This document shows positions 7,542 to 16,038 of a stretch of DNA of 64,000 nt, one piece after another. A program made the translations under genes and the position numbers. This DNA comes from Saccharopolyspora indica (GTDB lineage: Bacteria > Actinomycetota > Actinomycetes > Mycobacteriales > Pseudonocardiaceae): assembly GCF_027853965.1 (NCBI RefSeq), contig NZ_JAQGLB010000012.1, forward strand, positions 180,475 to 244,474, given 5' to 3'. Position 1 is the first letter of the stretch; each line of letters begins with the position of its first letter. The notes under the pieces were generated by a model, which saw nothing but the letters and a program-made list of their open reading frames with translations, made no database searches and had not been told where the DNA came from.

Positions 7542-8435
7542 ATGTTGGACGTACGCCGCATGCAGGTCCTGCGCGCCGTGGTCACCAGCGGCTCGGTCAG
7601 CGCCGCCGCGACCAACCTCGGCTACACCCCGTCGGCGATCAGCCAGCAGCTCGCCACGCTGGAGCGCGAAGCCGGCACCCCGCTGCTGGAGAAGGTCGGC
7701 CGCGGGCTCAAGCCGACCCCGGCCGGGGTGCTGCTGGCCGAGCGGGCCGGGCAGATCGCCGAGCTGCTCAGCAGCGCGGAGGTCGAGCTGGCCGACATCC
7801 GCGCCGGGCGCACCGGTCTGCTCCGGATGCGGTTCTTCCACACCGCGTCGGTCGGCCTGGTCCCGGCCGCGGTCGCCAAGTTCCGCGCCGAGCACCCGGA
7901 GGTGCAGCTGGACCTCCAGCTGCAGGACGCGGGCCTGCTCGACGACCTGGCCGCGGGGGAGTCGGACGTGGCGATCGTGGTGGCCGGCGACCAGGAGCCC
8001 GAGCGGCGCGGCGTGCGGTTCGCGCACCTCACCGACGACCCCTACCGGGTGGTGCTGCCGAAGGGCCACCCGATGGCGGACCAGGAGTGCATCGACCTGG
8101 CGCAGCTGGCCGCCGAACCGTGGGTCAACAGCGCGGTGAACACCGGTGACATCTGCGGCGTGCTGCTCGAAGAGGCCTACGCCAGCGCCGGTTTCACGCC
8201 GAAGGTCGCGCTGGAGGCCGACGGGAGCTACTCCGCGCAGGGGTTCGTCGCCGCCGGGCTGGGCGTGTCGCTCGTGCCGCGCCTGGGCCTGGACGTGGTG
8301 CACCCGGGCGTCGTCATCCGCGCGGTCCGCCGCCCGGAGCCCGTCCGGCACCTCTACGCGGCGGTTCGCGCCGCCGTCGCCGACCTCCCGGTCACCAAGT
8401 CCCTGCTGGCCACCCTGCGCGAAGCCGCGAGCTGA
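7542..8435 (+). CDS. LysR-family transcriptional regulator
   Basis: A 297-residue LysR protein. The N-terminal winged helix-turn-helix is VSAAATNLGYTPSAISQQLATLE at about residues 18-40, followed by PLLEKVGRGLKPTPAG. The effector domain spans about 90-295 and has the usual VALEADGSYSAQGFVAAGLGVSLVP. It is transcribed divergently from the DMT exporter across a 180-bp gap whose right end is AT-rich (about 7488-7520), the likely promoter/operator region. Such pairs normally use the LysR protein as an inducer-dependent activator of the exporter; the inducer cannot be inferred. Confidence 0.88.
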   Translation: MLDVRRMQVLRAVVTSGSVSAAATNLGYTPSAISQQLATLEREAGTPLLEKVGRGLKPTPAGVLLAERAGQIAELLSSAEVELADIRAGRTGLLRMRFFHTASVGLVPAAVAKFRAEHPEVQLDLQLQDAGLLDDLAAGESDVAIVVAGDQEPERRGVRFAHLTDDPYRVVLPKGHPMADQECIDLAQLAAEPWVNSAVNTGDICGVLLEEAYASAGFTPKVALEADGSYSAQGFVAAGLGVSLVPRLGLDVVHPGVVIRAVRRPEPVRHLYAAVRAAVADLPVTKSLLATLREAAS

Positions 8436-8438
8436 CGG

Positions 8439-9959
8439 TCAGACCCGCTTGTCGGTGTTGATCAGCGGCTGGCCGCTCTGCGTGGTGACCATGCCCAGCG
8501 AGTGCTGCTCGGTGAGCTTCTTGCCGTCCTTGGTGAACTGCAGCGTCACGAACACGCTGGTCCCGGACCGCACCGGCTTGCCGATGATCTGCACCGCGTC
8601 GATGGTCTTCCAGAACGCCTCGTAGCTGTCCTTGCCCTGCTCCTGCAGCTTCGGGCCGAGCAGCTTCCACGCCTGGTCCACCTTCTTGGGCACCAGCGAG
8701 TAGTACTTGGTCACCACCTCGACGATCTCCTCATCGGACGGCTGCTTCGCAGCGGTCGTCGTCGGAGCAGCGGTCGTCGTCCTGGTCGCCGAGGTGGTGG
8801 GCGCGGCGGAGGTGGTCGTGGCCGAGGCGGGCGTCGTCGGCGCGACCTCGGTGGGCGGCGTGGACGGCGTGGGCGGAGCCTGCTGCCCCTGCTCGGAGCC
8901 GTCGCCGAAGGCGCTCGCGGCGAGCACGCCCACGAGCACCGCGACGATGATCGCCACCACCCACAGCGCCGCCTGCTTGTAGCCGCGCCGGGGCGCGGCC
9001 GCGGCGGCCGGGACCGCGCCGCCGACCATCGTCGGCGGGTTCGCCGAGGTCGGCGGACCCACGCGGGTGCCTGCCGCCTGGGCGTGCGGCGCCGCGGGGC
9101 GCTGCCAGCCCGCGCTCGGCGAGGCGGTCGGGATCGGACGGCCGTCGAGCACCGCCTGCAGCAGGTCCCGGGCCTGGGCCATGGTCGGCCGGTCCACCGG
9201 ATCCGGCAGCAGCATCTGCATCAGCACCGGCGTCATGGGCCCGGCCTGGCGCGGCGGGTCGAACTGACCGCGCGCCACCCGGTGCAGCAGGCTGATCGCG
9301 TTCTCGTCGGTGCCGAACGGCGGGCCGCCCTCGATCGCCGCGTACAGCGTCGAACCCAGCGAGAAGACGTCCGAGGCCGGAGCCGGATCGCGGCCCAGCG
9401 CCACCTCCGGCGCCAGGTACGCGGGGGTGCCCGCCAGGATGCCGCTCTTGGTGACCGCGACGTCCCCGATCGCCCGGGAGATGCCGAAGTCGGTGATCTT
9501 GGCGATGTCGTTGTCGCCGAGCAGGACGTTGCCCGGCTTGAGGTCGCGGTGCACGATGCCCGCCATGTGCGCGGCGGCCAGCGCGCCGGACACCTGCACG
9601 CCGATCCGGGCCACCTGCAGCGGCGGCAGGACGCCCTGCTCGTCGATGACCGACGCCAGGCTCCGCGACGGCAGGTACTCCATGACCAGCACCGGCTGGC
9701 CCTCGTCCTCGGCGACGTCGAACACGACGATCGCGTTCTGGTGCTGCAAACGGGCGGCGATGCGGCCCTCGCGCATCGACCGCTGACGGGCTTCTTCAGT
9801 CTCTTCGGGGGTGTAGCCGGGCTGCAGCAACAGCTGCTTCACCGCTACTGTGCGGTGCAGACGCTCATCGACGGCTTGCCACACCACTCCCATGGCGCCG
9901 CTGCCGATCTTCTGCTGCAAGCGGTACCGGCCTGCGATCAAACGACCTTCGGCGCTCAC
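8439..9959 (-). CDS. PknB-type Ser/Thr protein kinase with folded extracytoplasmic domain
   Basis: A 506-residue transmembrane kinase. The kinase domain spans about residues 11-272: glycine loop GSGAMGVV, catalytic Lys41, HRDLKPGN (137-144), DFG (157-159), activation loop TKSGILAGTPAYLAPE. A Pro/Ala linker leads to one transmembrane helix at about 330-352, then a Thr/Ala-rich stalk. An extracytoplasmic domain at about 410-506 ends PLINTDKRV. It phosphorylates Ser/Thr targets in response to an external cue. The outer domain aligns with the C-terminus of the anchored protein at 12913-13809. It probably forms a unidirectional cluster with the paralogous kinase upstream. The stop codon is 3 bp from the convergent LysR stop. 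Confidence 0.92.
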   Translation of the reverse strand: MSAEGRLIAGRYRLQQKIGSGAMGVVWQAVDERLHRTVAVKQLLLQPGYTPEETEEARQRSMREGRIAARLQHQNAIVVFDVAEDEGQPVLVMEYLPSRSLASVIDEQGVLPPLQVARIGVQVSGALAAAHMAGIVHRDLKPGNVLLGDNDIAKITDFGISRAIGDVAVTKSGILAGTPAYLAPEVALGRDPAPASDVFSLGSTLYAAIEGGPPFGTDENAISLLHRVARGQFDPPRQAGPMTPVLMQMLLPDPVDRPTMAQARDLLQAVLDGRPIPTASPSAGWQRPAAPHAQAAGTRVGPPTSANPPTMVGGAVPAAAAAPRRGYKQAALWVVAIIVAVLVGVLAASAFGDGSEQGQQAPPTPSTPPTEVAPTTPASATTTSAAPTTSATRTTTAAPTTTAAKQPSDEEIVEVVTKYYSLVPKKVDQAWKLLGPKLQEQGKDSYEAFWKTIDAVQIIGKPVRSGTSVFVTLQFTKDGKKLTEQHSLGMVTTQSGQPLINTDKRV

Positions 9960-10101
9960 CGGTTCTCCTGGTACTGGCTCTGCTGCCTGATCTGCCTATT
10001 CCGAATTGCGGACTGACCGGACCCCCGTGGCCAGCTTCACCCAACGGGGTGCAACGTTACTGGGCACCGCGCACACCGGTACACACCGGGGCGACCAACG
10101 A

Positions 10102-10145
10102 CACCGGCCGGGGCGCCCACCTCGCGGTGCGCGCCCCGGCCGGTG
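10102..10145 (-). terminator. Terminator hairpin of the second kinase gene
   Basis: A perfect 15-bp stem (CACCGGCCGGGGCGC / GCGCCCCGGCCGGTG) lies just beyond the stop of the upstream kinase gene. The strength of the hairpin suggests the two kinase genes are at least partly separate transcripts. Confidence 0.8.
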
Positions 10146-10159
10146 CGGTCGTTGCCGGA

Positions 10160-11560
10160 CTAGTTCTCCGAACCCGAGTCGGAACCCGACGTCGGCGGCG
10201 AAGTCGGCTCCTCCTCGTCCGAGGTCGGAGGCTTCTCACTGGTCGTCGGCTTGGCCGACGTCGTCGGCTTGGCGCTCGTCGTCGGCTTGGCCGAGGTGGT
10301 CGGAGTCTCCTCCTCCGACGTCCGGGTCTGCCGCGTGCTGGGCGGAGCCTCCTCGCTGGTCGTCTCCTCGACCGGCGGCGGCATCGGAGCGATCTCGCTG
10401 GTCGGCGTGGTGGTGCCCGTCGGCGCCGGCTTCTCCCCGTTCATCAGCGCGGAGGTCACCAGCACCGCGATCACGGCGACCGCGACCAGCGCGATGCCCG
10501 AGATCACCACCGGCCGCTTGCTCTTGCGCGGCTTCTCGTAGATCGCCGCGTCACCGCGGGTGTCGGCGCCCATGTACGAGGTGGCGTCCTCGTACGGCCG
10601 CTCCGAGTACGGGTCGTCCTCGTAGTAGGCGACCGCGGTGCCGTCCTGGCCGACGACGCTGGTCGGCTGGTCGGGACCGGGCTCCGGCGCCAGCGCGGGC
10701 GGGATCGGCGCGGCCACGGTCGGGATCGAGCTCGCCGACCCGCCGTCGGCCACCGCCTGCACCATCTCGCGGACCTGCGCCATGTCCGGCCGGTCCTCGA
10801 CGCGGTTGGCCATCATCGCCATCAGCGGGTGGGTCATCGGCCCGGCCTGCTGCGGCGGTTCGACCCGGCCCGCGGCCACCGCGTGCAGCAGCGCGAGGGT
10901 GTTCTCGTTCAGGCCGAACGGCGGGTGGCCCTCGATCGCGGCGTACAGCGTCGCCCCGAGCGAGAAGACGTCGGAGGCGGGCGTCGGCTCCTGGCCCATC
11001 GCCACGTCCGGCGACAGGTAGGCGGGCGTGCCCGCCAGCATGCCGGTCTTGGTGACCTGCACGTCGCCCTGCGCCCGCGAGATGCCGAAGTCGGTGATCT
11101 TCACGTCACCGTTGTCGCCGAGCAGGATGTTGCCCGGCTTGATGTCGCGGTGCACCACTCCGGCCGCGTGCGCGGCTCCCAGCGCCGAGGCGACCTGCGC
11201 ACCGATCCGCGCCACCTCGCGAGGCGGCAGCGGCCCGTGCTCGGACATCATCGCCGCGAGGCTCGTGGAGGGCAGGTACTCCATGACCAGGACCGGCTGA
11301 CCCTCGTCCTCGGCCACGTCGTAGACCGAGATGGCGTTCGGGTGCTGGAGTCGGGCCGCGATCCGGCCTTCCCGCATAGCCCGCTGCCGCGCTTCCTCGG
11401 CCTCACCCGGATCCAATCCGGGCTGCAGGAGCAACTGCTTGACCGCGACCGTGCGGTGCAGGCGTTCGTCCACACACTCCCACACCACGCCCATCGCGCC
11501 ACTGCCGATGCGTCGCTGCACTCGGTAGCGTCCGGCGACCAGGCGACCTTCGTCGCTCAC
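10160..11560 (-). CDS. PknB-type Ser/Thr protein kinase with low-complexity outer tail
   Basis: A 466-residue paralogue of the neighbouring kinase. Kinase domain at about 11-272 has GSGAMGVV, VAVKQLLLQP, HRDIKPGN, ITDFGIS and TKTGMLAGTPAYLSPD. One transmembrane helix lies at about 345-367 (VISGIALVAVAVIAVLV). The outer tail of about 95 residues is only Thr/Ser/Pro/Glu repeats (TSAKPTTSAKP, SEEETPTTS) with no folded sensor domain, unlike its neighbour, so it may sit in or attach to the wall as a stalk. GGGGAG precedes the GTG start. Intracellular substrates are unknown. Confidence 0.92.
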   Translation of the reverse strand: MSDEGRLVAGRYRVQRRIGSGAMGVVWECVDERLHRTVAVKQLLLQPGLDPGEAEEARQRAMREGRIAARLQHPNAISVYDVAEDEGQPVLVMEYLPSTSLAAMMSEHGPLPPREVARIGAQVASALGAAHAAGVVHRDIKPGNILLGDNGDVKITDFGISRAQGDVQVTKTGMLAGTPAYLSPDVAMGQEPTPASDVFSLGATLYAAIEGHPPFGLNENTLALLHAVAAGRVEPPQQAGPMTHPLMAMMANRVEDRPDMAQVREMVQAVADGGSASSIPTVAAPIPPALAPEPGPDQPTSVVGQDGTAVAYYEDDPYSERPYEDATSYMGADTRGDAAIYEKPRKSKRPVVISGIALVAVAVIAVLVTSALMNGEKPAPTGTTTPTSEIAPMPPPVEETTSEEAPPSTRQTRTSEEETPTTSAKPTTSAKPTTSAKPTTSEKPPTSDEEEPTSPPTSGSDSGSEN

Positions 11561-12038
11561 CGACGTCTCCCCGTACTGCTATCGATGCCCAGCGGGATCT
11601 GCGAGCATCCGGGATGATGATCCCGGGCAACGCGCCCCCACCGGACATCAGCGGATTTGGCGGACCGGCTCCGGTCCTCCGACATGTACACGTTCTCAGC
11701 GCGGGCCGGGTTGGCCGGATGGGCCGGTGACCGAACCGCGCTACGGGAGCCTAGCCGACGCCGAATCGGCGTAGGTCCGAACTGGAAAAGATCTGCGCAA
11801 CCTTTCCCGACGTTACTCCGCGGCATCACGGCAGTCGCCCGATCGGGTCGCTTCTCACAGCCGTTTGCGCAGGTGATGTTGGTATTGGCGGGTCCGGAAG
11901 ACCACCCGTTGCGGGGACCGAACCGGTTGCGCCCGGCAACGATATCCGCGTTGCCCGGTACGCCCCGGTCCGCACTGCGGGATTCCGGCGGCTCCGGTCG
12001 TTGCCGCATTGTTGTCTCCAGAGGTGCGGGCCGGTCAC
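11561..12038. other. 478-bp intergenic stretch upstream of the kinase genes
   Basis: No convincing coding frame was found on either strand. It lies between the start of the second kinase gene and the stop of the anchored-protein gene on the same strand, so it should hold that gene's terminator and the kinase promoter. No strong hairpin or operator palindrome was seen. Confidence 0.4.
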
Positions 12039-12791
12039 TCAGCGCGACACCGTGTGCCTGGCCCCGAGCAGCTCGGCGCCGGTGATCTTCGGGTTGGAGT
12101 CCGACTCGACGGTCAGCCGCTGCTGCAGCCGCACCCGGTCGCCGGCCGGGTACCGCACCTCGACCTCGGCCAGCACCGCCCCGCCCGGCTCGATGCGGAT
12201 CTTGCTCTCGTCCACCACCACCGATTCGGCGGCCCGCCACGCCCGCACCACCGAGGTCTGCTGCCCGGCGACGAGTTCCGGGGCGACCATCGACATCGCG
12301 CCGCCGGCATCGCCGACCAGGCGGCGGTAGAACTCCGCGACCACCTTGCGCGCCGACTTCGCGCTGCCCGCCGCCGGGTTGGCGGCCATCGGCTGCGGAG
12401 CTTCCGACCGCTCGACGGTGGTGTCGCCCGTCGCGGTGCTGGCGAAGCCGCCGTTGCCCGCGAACGGCCAGCGCGCGTCCCGCACCAGGTCCGGCCGGAG
12501 CGCGAGTCCGCCGGTGATCGGCGCGGCGGCGGCCGGGCGGGGCGCGTCGGCGGGGTGCGCGACGATCGTCGCGGTGGCGGCGGTCGCGCCCAGCAACAGC
12601 AGCACGCCCGCCGTTCCGAAGGCGATCCGGCGGATCGGGGGCAGGACGTCGGCCGCGTCGTCGTTCTGCAGGAGCTCGTCGGCGAGCCGCTCGTGCTTGA
12701 GCGAGATGGGGGTGCGGCGCATCAGCTCGGCGACGCTGATCGAGTCCGGGCCGTGCTGGTCGCGCCGGCGACCGGACGAAGGAGTCTCCAC
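12039..12791 (-). CDS. Membrane-anchored protein of the kinase cluster
   Basis: About 250 residues if started at the GTG at 12791 (VETPSSGRRR); the frame stays open to 12896, so the start is uncertain. A cytoplasmic N-terminus (SISVAELMRRTPISLKHERLADELL) is followed by one transmembrane helix at about residue 60 (IAFGTAGVLLLLGATAATATIV). The outer part has an Ala/Pro linker and a C-terminal alpha+beta domain starting SARKVVAEFYRRLVGDAGGAMSM, which looks NTF2-like and ends in beta strands (AEVEVRYPAGDRVRLQQRL). The 'SVAELMRR' opening occurs in many actinobacterial anchored proteins. Function unknown; its place suggests a role with the kinases. Confidence 0.6.
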   Translation of the reverse strand: METPSSGRRRDQHGPDSISVAELMRRTPISLKHERLADELLQNDDAADVLPPIRRIAFGTAGVLLLLGATAATATIVAHPADAPRPAAAAPITGGLALRPDLVRDARWPFAGNGGFASTATGDTTVERSEAPQPMAANPAAGSAKSARKVVAEFYRRLVGDAGGAMSMVAPELVAGQQTSVVRAWRAAESVVVDESKIRIEPGGAVLAEVEVRYPAGDRVRLQQRLTVESDSNPKITGAELLGARHTVSR

Positions 12792-12912
12792 GCCGTGAAC
12801 ACGTACCCCGGCGCACCCCCGGGCCGGAAGGGGTTCTGCCGAGTTCACCGGAAGGGGCCGCGTGCTGTCCCCGAACGGAGCAATGGCGAGCACCATCCGT
12901 GACCGGATTTCG

Positions 12913-13809
12913 TCAGCCGAGCCGCTCGTCCGAGTTGATCAACGGCTGCGCGCCCCGCGCGTAGCGCAACTCGCGCCGCTGGGTCCGCACCGAGCCGTCC
13001 GGATCGGTCACCCGCAGCGTGTGCACGGTGCTGGTCGGGGTGACGTAGACGTCGACGACCCGGATCGACTCGGCGCCGGAGTACCTGGCGGCGAAGGCCT
13101 CGTAGCCCTCCTCCTCCAGGCGCCCGGTGGTCAGCGCGTACGCGGAGCGCAGGTCCCCGCGCCCGATCGCGGCGTAGTAGTCGTCGCTGCGCTGCTTCAT
13201 CCCCTCGGTGTCGGTGAACGACAGCAGCTGCGGCATCTCGGTGGTCCGGGGGCGCGTGGTCGTCGGTGCCGGGCTGGCCGACCCGGTCGGCCTGGGCGTG
13301 GTGGCCGTTCCGGGGGCCGGGTGCGGGCCGACCGCGTCGGACGGAGGTGGCGGGTGCACCGAGCCGATCGGGCGCACCGCCTCGGGCCGCGTCGGATCAC
13401 CGGTGAGGAAGTAGCGATCCCGCTCGTCGTCCGGCAGCAGCGGCGGGTACTCCCCACCGCGCGGGATGGGGCCGGTCGGCAGGTCCATGCCGTCGATCCG
13501 CGTGGTGCCGGACAGCATCGAGGTGACCAGCACCAGCCCGCCCAGCGCCGCCGCCGACGAGGCGATCGCGAACCACGCCGCCTGCCGCCAGCTGCGCGGC
13601 GGCGTCACCGAGGCGGGCACCATGCCCAGGTCGAACTTGTGCAGGCCGCCGACCGGCGCGGTGTCCACCAGCGGATCGGTCGCGGCGAGCGCGCGCGGGA
13701 CCGCGGGCGTCCAGTCGATCGCCGATCCGGTCCGGCGGTGCCTGCCGCGTTCCGGGGCCGGCGGCCAGTCGAGCTGACCGCTCCAGCCGAGGGTTCTGCC
13801 GCTGTGCAT
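12913..13809 (-). CDS. Membrane-anchored protein sharing the kinase extracytoplasmic domain
   Basis: A 298-residue protein with a cytoplasmic N-terminus of about 95 residues, one transmembrane helix (AAWFAIASSAAALGGLVLVTS) and an external Pro/Thr-rich linker (TTTRPRTTEMP). The C-terminal domain of about 95 residues starts RSDDYYAAIGRGDLRSAYAL and ends QPLINSDERLG. It aligns along its length with the outer domain of the kinase at 8439-9959: 'YY', 'A(W/Y)..', 'L.E.G.(Y)EAF', hydrophobic strands, and PLINTDKRV against PLINSDERLG. Both are probably NTF2-like folds binding a common ligand or wall component. It has no enzymatic motif. Start chosen at ATG 13809. Confidence 0.7.
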   Translation of the reverse strand: MHSGRTLGWSGQLDWPPAPERGRHRRTGSAIDWTPAVPRALAATDPLVDTAPVGGLHKFDLGMVPASVTPPRSWRQAAWFAIASSAAALGGLVLVTSMLSGTTRIDGMDLPTGPIPRGGEYPPLLPDDERDRYFLTGDPTRPEAVRPIGSVHPPPPSDAVGPHPAPGTATTPRPTGSASPAPTTTRPRTTEMPQLLSFTDTEGMKQRSDDYYAAIGRGDLRSAYALTTGRLEEEGYEAFAARYSGAESIRVVDVYVTPTSTVHTLRVTDPDGSVRTQRRELRYARGAQPLINSDERLG

Positions 13810-13830
13810 CGGAGGCCTCGACTTCCTGCG

Positions 13831-14565
13831 TCACGCCGTGTCGACTACGTGGAAGGCCTCGGCCAACCGGCCGGGCATGCCGTGCCGCTCGGCGGTGCGG
13901 GTCAGGTGTCGCCTGATCATGCCCGCCAGGTCGGCGAGGTGTGCGGTCTGCGAGCGGTGCGCGGCGAGCGCGGCGAGCTTGGCCTCGAAGCGGTCGGTGA
14001 TGTCGACCGCGTGGTTGACCCGGTCCTCGGGGGATTCCGACAGCCACAGCTGGTCGACGGTCCACGGCTCGAGCCCGGCTTCGAGCAGCTCGGGGAAGGC
14101 GAAGGCGTTGCGGGCGTCCGGGTAGACGGCGGCCAGCGCGGCCTCGCCGACCGCGCGGTGGTCCGGGTGCGACACCGGCAGGTGCGCCCAGTTGATCTCC
14201 GGGGAGTGCGTGATCACCCGGTTCGGGCGGAACTCGCGGATCACCTTCGCGATGTCCCGGCGCAGGCCGAGGTCCGCGACGACCTGGCCGTCCTGGTAGC
14301 CGAGGAAGCGCACGTCGGTGACGCCGACGGCGGCCGCGGCGGCCCGCTGCTCGTCCTGCCGCAAGCGGGGCACGTCCTCGCGCGGGGTGTCGTCGAACCC
14401 GCCCGCGTCACCCGAGGTGCAGATGCAGTAGCCGACCTCCACGCCGGCGGCGGTCCAGGTGGCCACGGTGCCCGCGGCGCCGAAGTCGACGTCGTCGGGG
14501 TGCGCGGTGACCACGAGGGCGCGTTGGAACCCCGCAGCCGAGCCCGCCGGAGTGGTCATGGTCAC
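13831..14565 (-). CDS. PIG-L/LmbE-family deacetylase
   Basis: A 244-residue zinc-dependent N-deacetylase of the family that includes MshB (mycothiol biosynthesis) and Mca. The zinc-binding motif AHPDDVDFG is at residues about 21-29, and the second zinc His lies in SHPDHRAVGEA. GDAGGFDDTPREDVPRLRQDEQ is the usual region behind the first motif. The substrate is probably an amide of an amino sugar or thiol conjugate. Its annotation as MshB is not justified, because such genomes carry several paralogues. ATG 14565 or 14559 could be the start. It is next to the anchored protein gene with 21 bp between them. Confidence 0.88.
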   Translation of the reverse strand: MTMTTPAGSAAGFQRALVVTAHPDDVDFGAAGTVATWTAAGVEVGYCICTSGDAGGFDDTPREDVPRLRQDEQRAAAAAVGVTDVRFLGYQDGQVVADLGLRRDIAKVIREFRPNRVITHSPEINWAHLPVSHPDHRAVGEAALAAVYPDARNAFAFPELLEAGLEPWTVDQLWLSESPEDRVNHAVDITDRFEAKLAALAAHRSQTAHLADLAGMIRRHLTRTAERHGMPGRLAEAFHVVDTA

Positions 14566-14629
14566 AGCCTACGGTGCAGCTGGGAAAACTCCGGAGCGGG
14601 GTCGTGCGTGTGCGGCGAGTGATCGACGC

Positions 14630-14665
14630 GGGCCGTTCGGAGGTTCGATCTGACCCGAACGGCCC
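14630..14665 (-). terminator. Terminator of the small membrane protein gene
   Basis: An 11-bp perfect stem (GGGCCGTTCGG / CCGAACGGCCC) with a 14-nt loop lies 17 bp beyond the stop codon at 14682. Confidence 0.7.
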
Positions 14666-14681
14666 AACTTCGCGCCGTCGA

Positions 14682-14993
14682 TCAGTACTGGCCGTTGCGG
14701 AACCGGCTCTGCGTGGTCTGGAGCGCCTTGAGCGAGCCGAAGCCGCCGCCCGCACCCAGGATCATCGCGAAGATGTCCGCGCCGAAGCCGCCGCCCGCGG
14801 CGATCAGGAACGCCAGCAGCGTCACGCCCAGGCCGGCCCCGGCGATGGGGAGCCGCTTCTTGGCGAAGTCGGCGGCGGGCTGGCCGCCGGCCCGCTTCTT
14901 CGCCGCAGACGTCAGCATCGCGAGATAACCCGCGTGCCCGGCGGCGGCGAGCACTGCGGCGAGTGTCACGAGGAACGCCACTAGAGCAACCAT
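14682..14993 (-). CDS. Small conserved-looking membrane protein
   Basis: About 103 residues from ATG 14993 (a GTG at 14999 is also possible). Hydrophobic helices lie at about residues 2-30 and 52-85, the second being Gly-rich (AAGGGFGADIFAMILGAGGGFGSL). A basic segment between them (SAAKKRAGG, FAKKRLP) should be cytoplasmic. The C-terminus is ALQTTQSRFRNGQY. Monocistronic with its own terminator. I do not recognise a named family and assign no function. Confidence 0.6.
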   Translation of the reverse strand: MVALVAFLVTLAAVLAAAGHAGYLAMLTSAAKKRAGGQPAADFAKKRLPIAGAGLGVTLLAFLIAAGGGFGADIFAMILGAGGGFGSLKALQTTQSRFRNGQY

Positions 14994-15211
14994 GGGCACA
15001 GTCTGCCTTGTCCCGGTGCTGCCCGGTATGGGTGATATCCCTGAATGTCCTCCTCCGGGTCCGCGCGCGGTCTTCGCGAGGCGCGGTCGGGGGTGCCGAA
15101 GGCGGGGCCTGAAGTGCTGGCTTCCGCGCCCGGCGCCGCGCGGGCAGCCCCGGAATTGCTTGTGCTCACCCCCTGGATTGAGACCCGAGTCACGCCTAGG
15201 TTCTTAAGGCT

Positions 15212-16003
15212 ATGGGTGATCGCTCGACCGGATCGGATCGAACCGACACTGCGCCCGCCACGGGTCTGGCGGGCAAACGGGCCTTGGTCACCGGAGCGGC
15301 CAGCGGGATCGGCGCGGCGGTGGCCCGGCGGTTGGCCGACGCCGGGGCGGAAGTCGTCGCCGTCGACCGGGCCGCGGCCAAGGTGCAGGCGCTCGCGACC
15401 GAGATCGGGGCCGAGGCCATGGTGGTCGACCTCGACGACGCGGAGGCCGCGGCGGACCTCGGCGCCGGCGCCGACATCGTGGTCAACAACGCGGGCATGC
15501 AGCACGTGGCGCCGGTCCACGAGTTCCCGGCGGAGGTCTTCAGCAGCATGCTGCGGGTGATGGTGGAGTCGCCGTTCCGCATCGTGCGCGCCGCGCTGCC
15601 GGGCATGTACAGCCGCGGCTGGGGGCGCATCATCAACATCTCCTCGGTGCACGGCAAGCGGGCCTCGCCGTACAAGAGCGCCTACGTCACCGCCAAGCAC
15701 GCGATCGAGGGGCTGTCCAAGTCGATCGCGCTGGAAGGCGCGGCGTACGGCGTGACGTCGAACTGCCTGTGCCCCGGATTCGTCCGCACCCCGCTGGTGG
15801 AGCGCCAGGTCGCCGAGCAGGCCCGCTTGCACCGGGTGCCCGAAGCCCAGGTGGTCGAGGACGTCCTGCTGTCCCGGACCCCGGTGAAGCGCCTGGTGGA
15901 ACCCGACGAGGTCGCCGCCCTCGCGATCTGGCTGTGCGGCCCCGGCACCGCGTCGGTCAGCGGCGCCTCGTTCTCGATCGACGGCGGCTGGACCGCGAAC
16001 TGA
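15212..16003 (+). CDS. Short-chain dehydrogenase, 3-hydroxybutyrate dehydrogenase type
   Basis: A 263-residue NAD-dependent SDR. The cofactor motif is TGAASGIG (about residues 28-35), followed by NNAG, the catalytic Ser in INISSVHG and YVTAK with catalytic Tyr and Lys. The stretch CPGFVRTPLVERQVAEQAR closely resembles the substrate-loop signature of D-3-hydroxybutyrate dehydrogenase, which converts 3-hydroxybutyrate to acetoacetate in ketone-body and PHB use. A transporter gene starts 35 bp downstream, consistent with uptake of a small hydroxy or keto acid. The exact substrate is inferred from these features. Confidence 0.82.
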   Translation: MGDRSTGSDRTDTAPATGLAGKRALVTGAASGIGAAVARRLADAGAEVVAVDRAAAKVQALATEIGAEAMVVDLDDAEAAADLGAGADIVVNNAGMQHVAPVHEFPAEVFSSMLRVMVESPFRIVRAALPGMYSRGWGRIINISSVHGKRASPYKSAYVTAKHAIEGLSKSIALEGAAYGVTSNCLCPGFVRTPLVERQVAEQARLHRVPEAQVVEDVLLSRTPVKRLVEPDEVAALAIWLCGPGTASVSGASFSIDGGWTAN

Positions 16004-16038
16004 GCTCTGGATCCCGGTTCGGCAGAGAGGACGTCGCG

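Noticed and set aside
12001..12330. Plus-strand 109-codon frame opposite the anchored protein
   Set aside because: It overlaps a gene with a clear membrane-anchor layout and has no domain or ribosome site.
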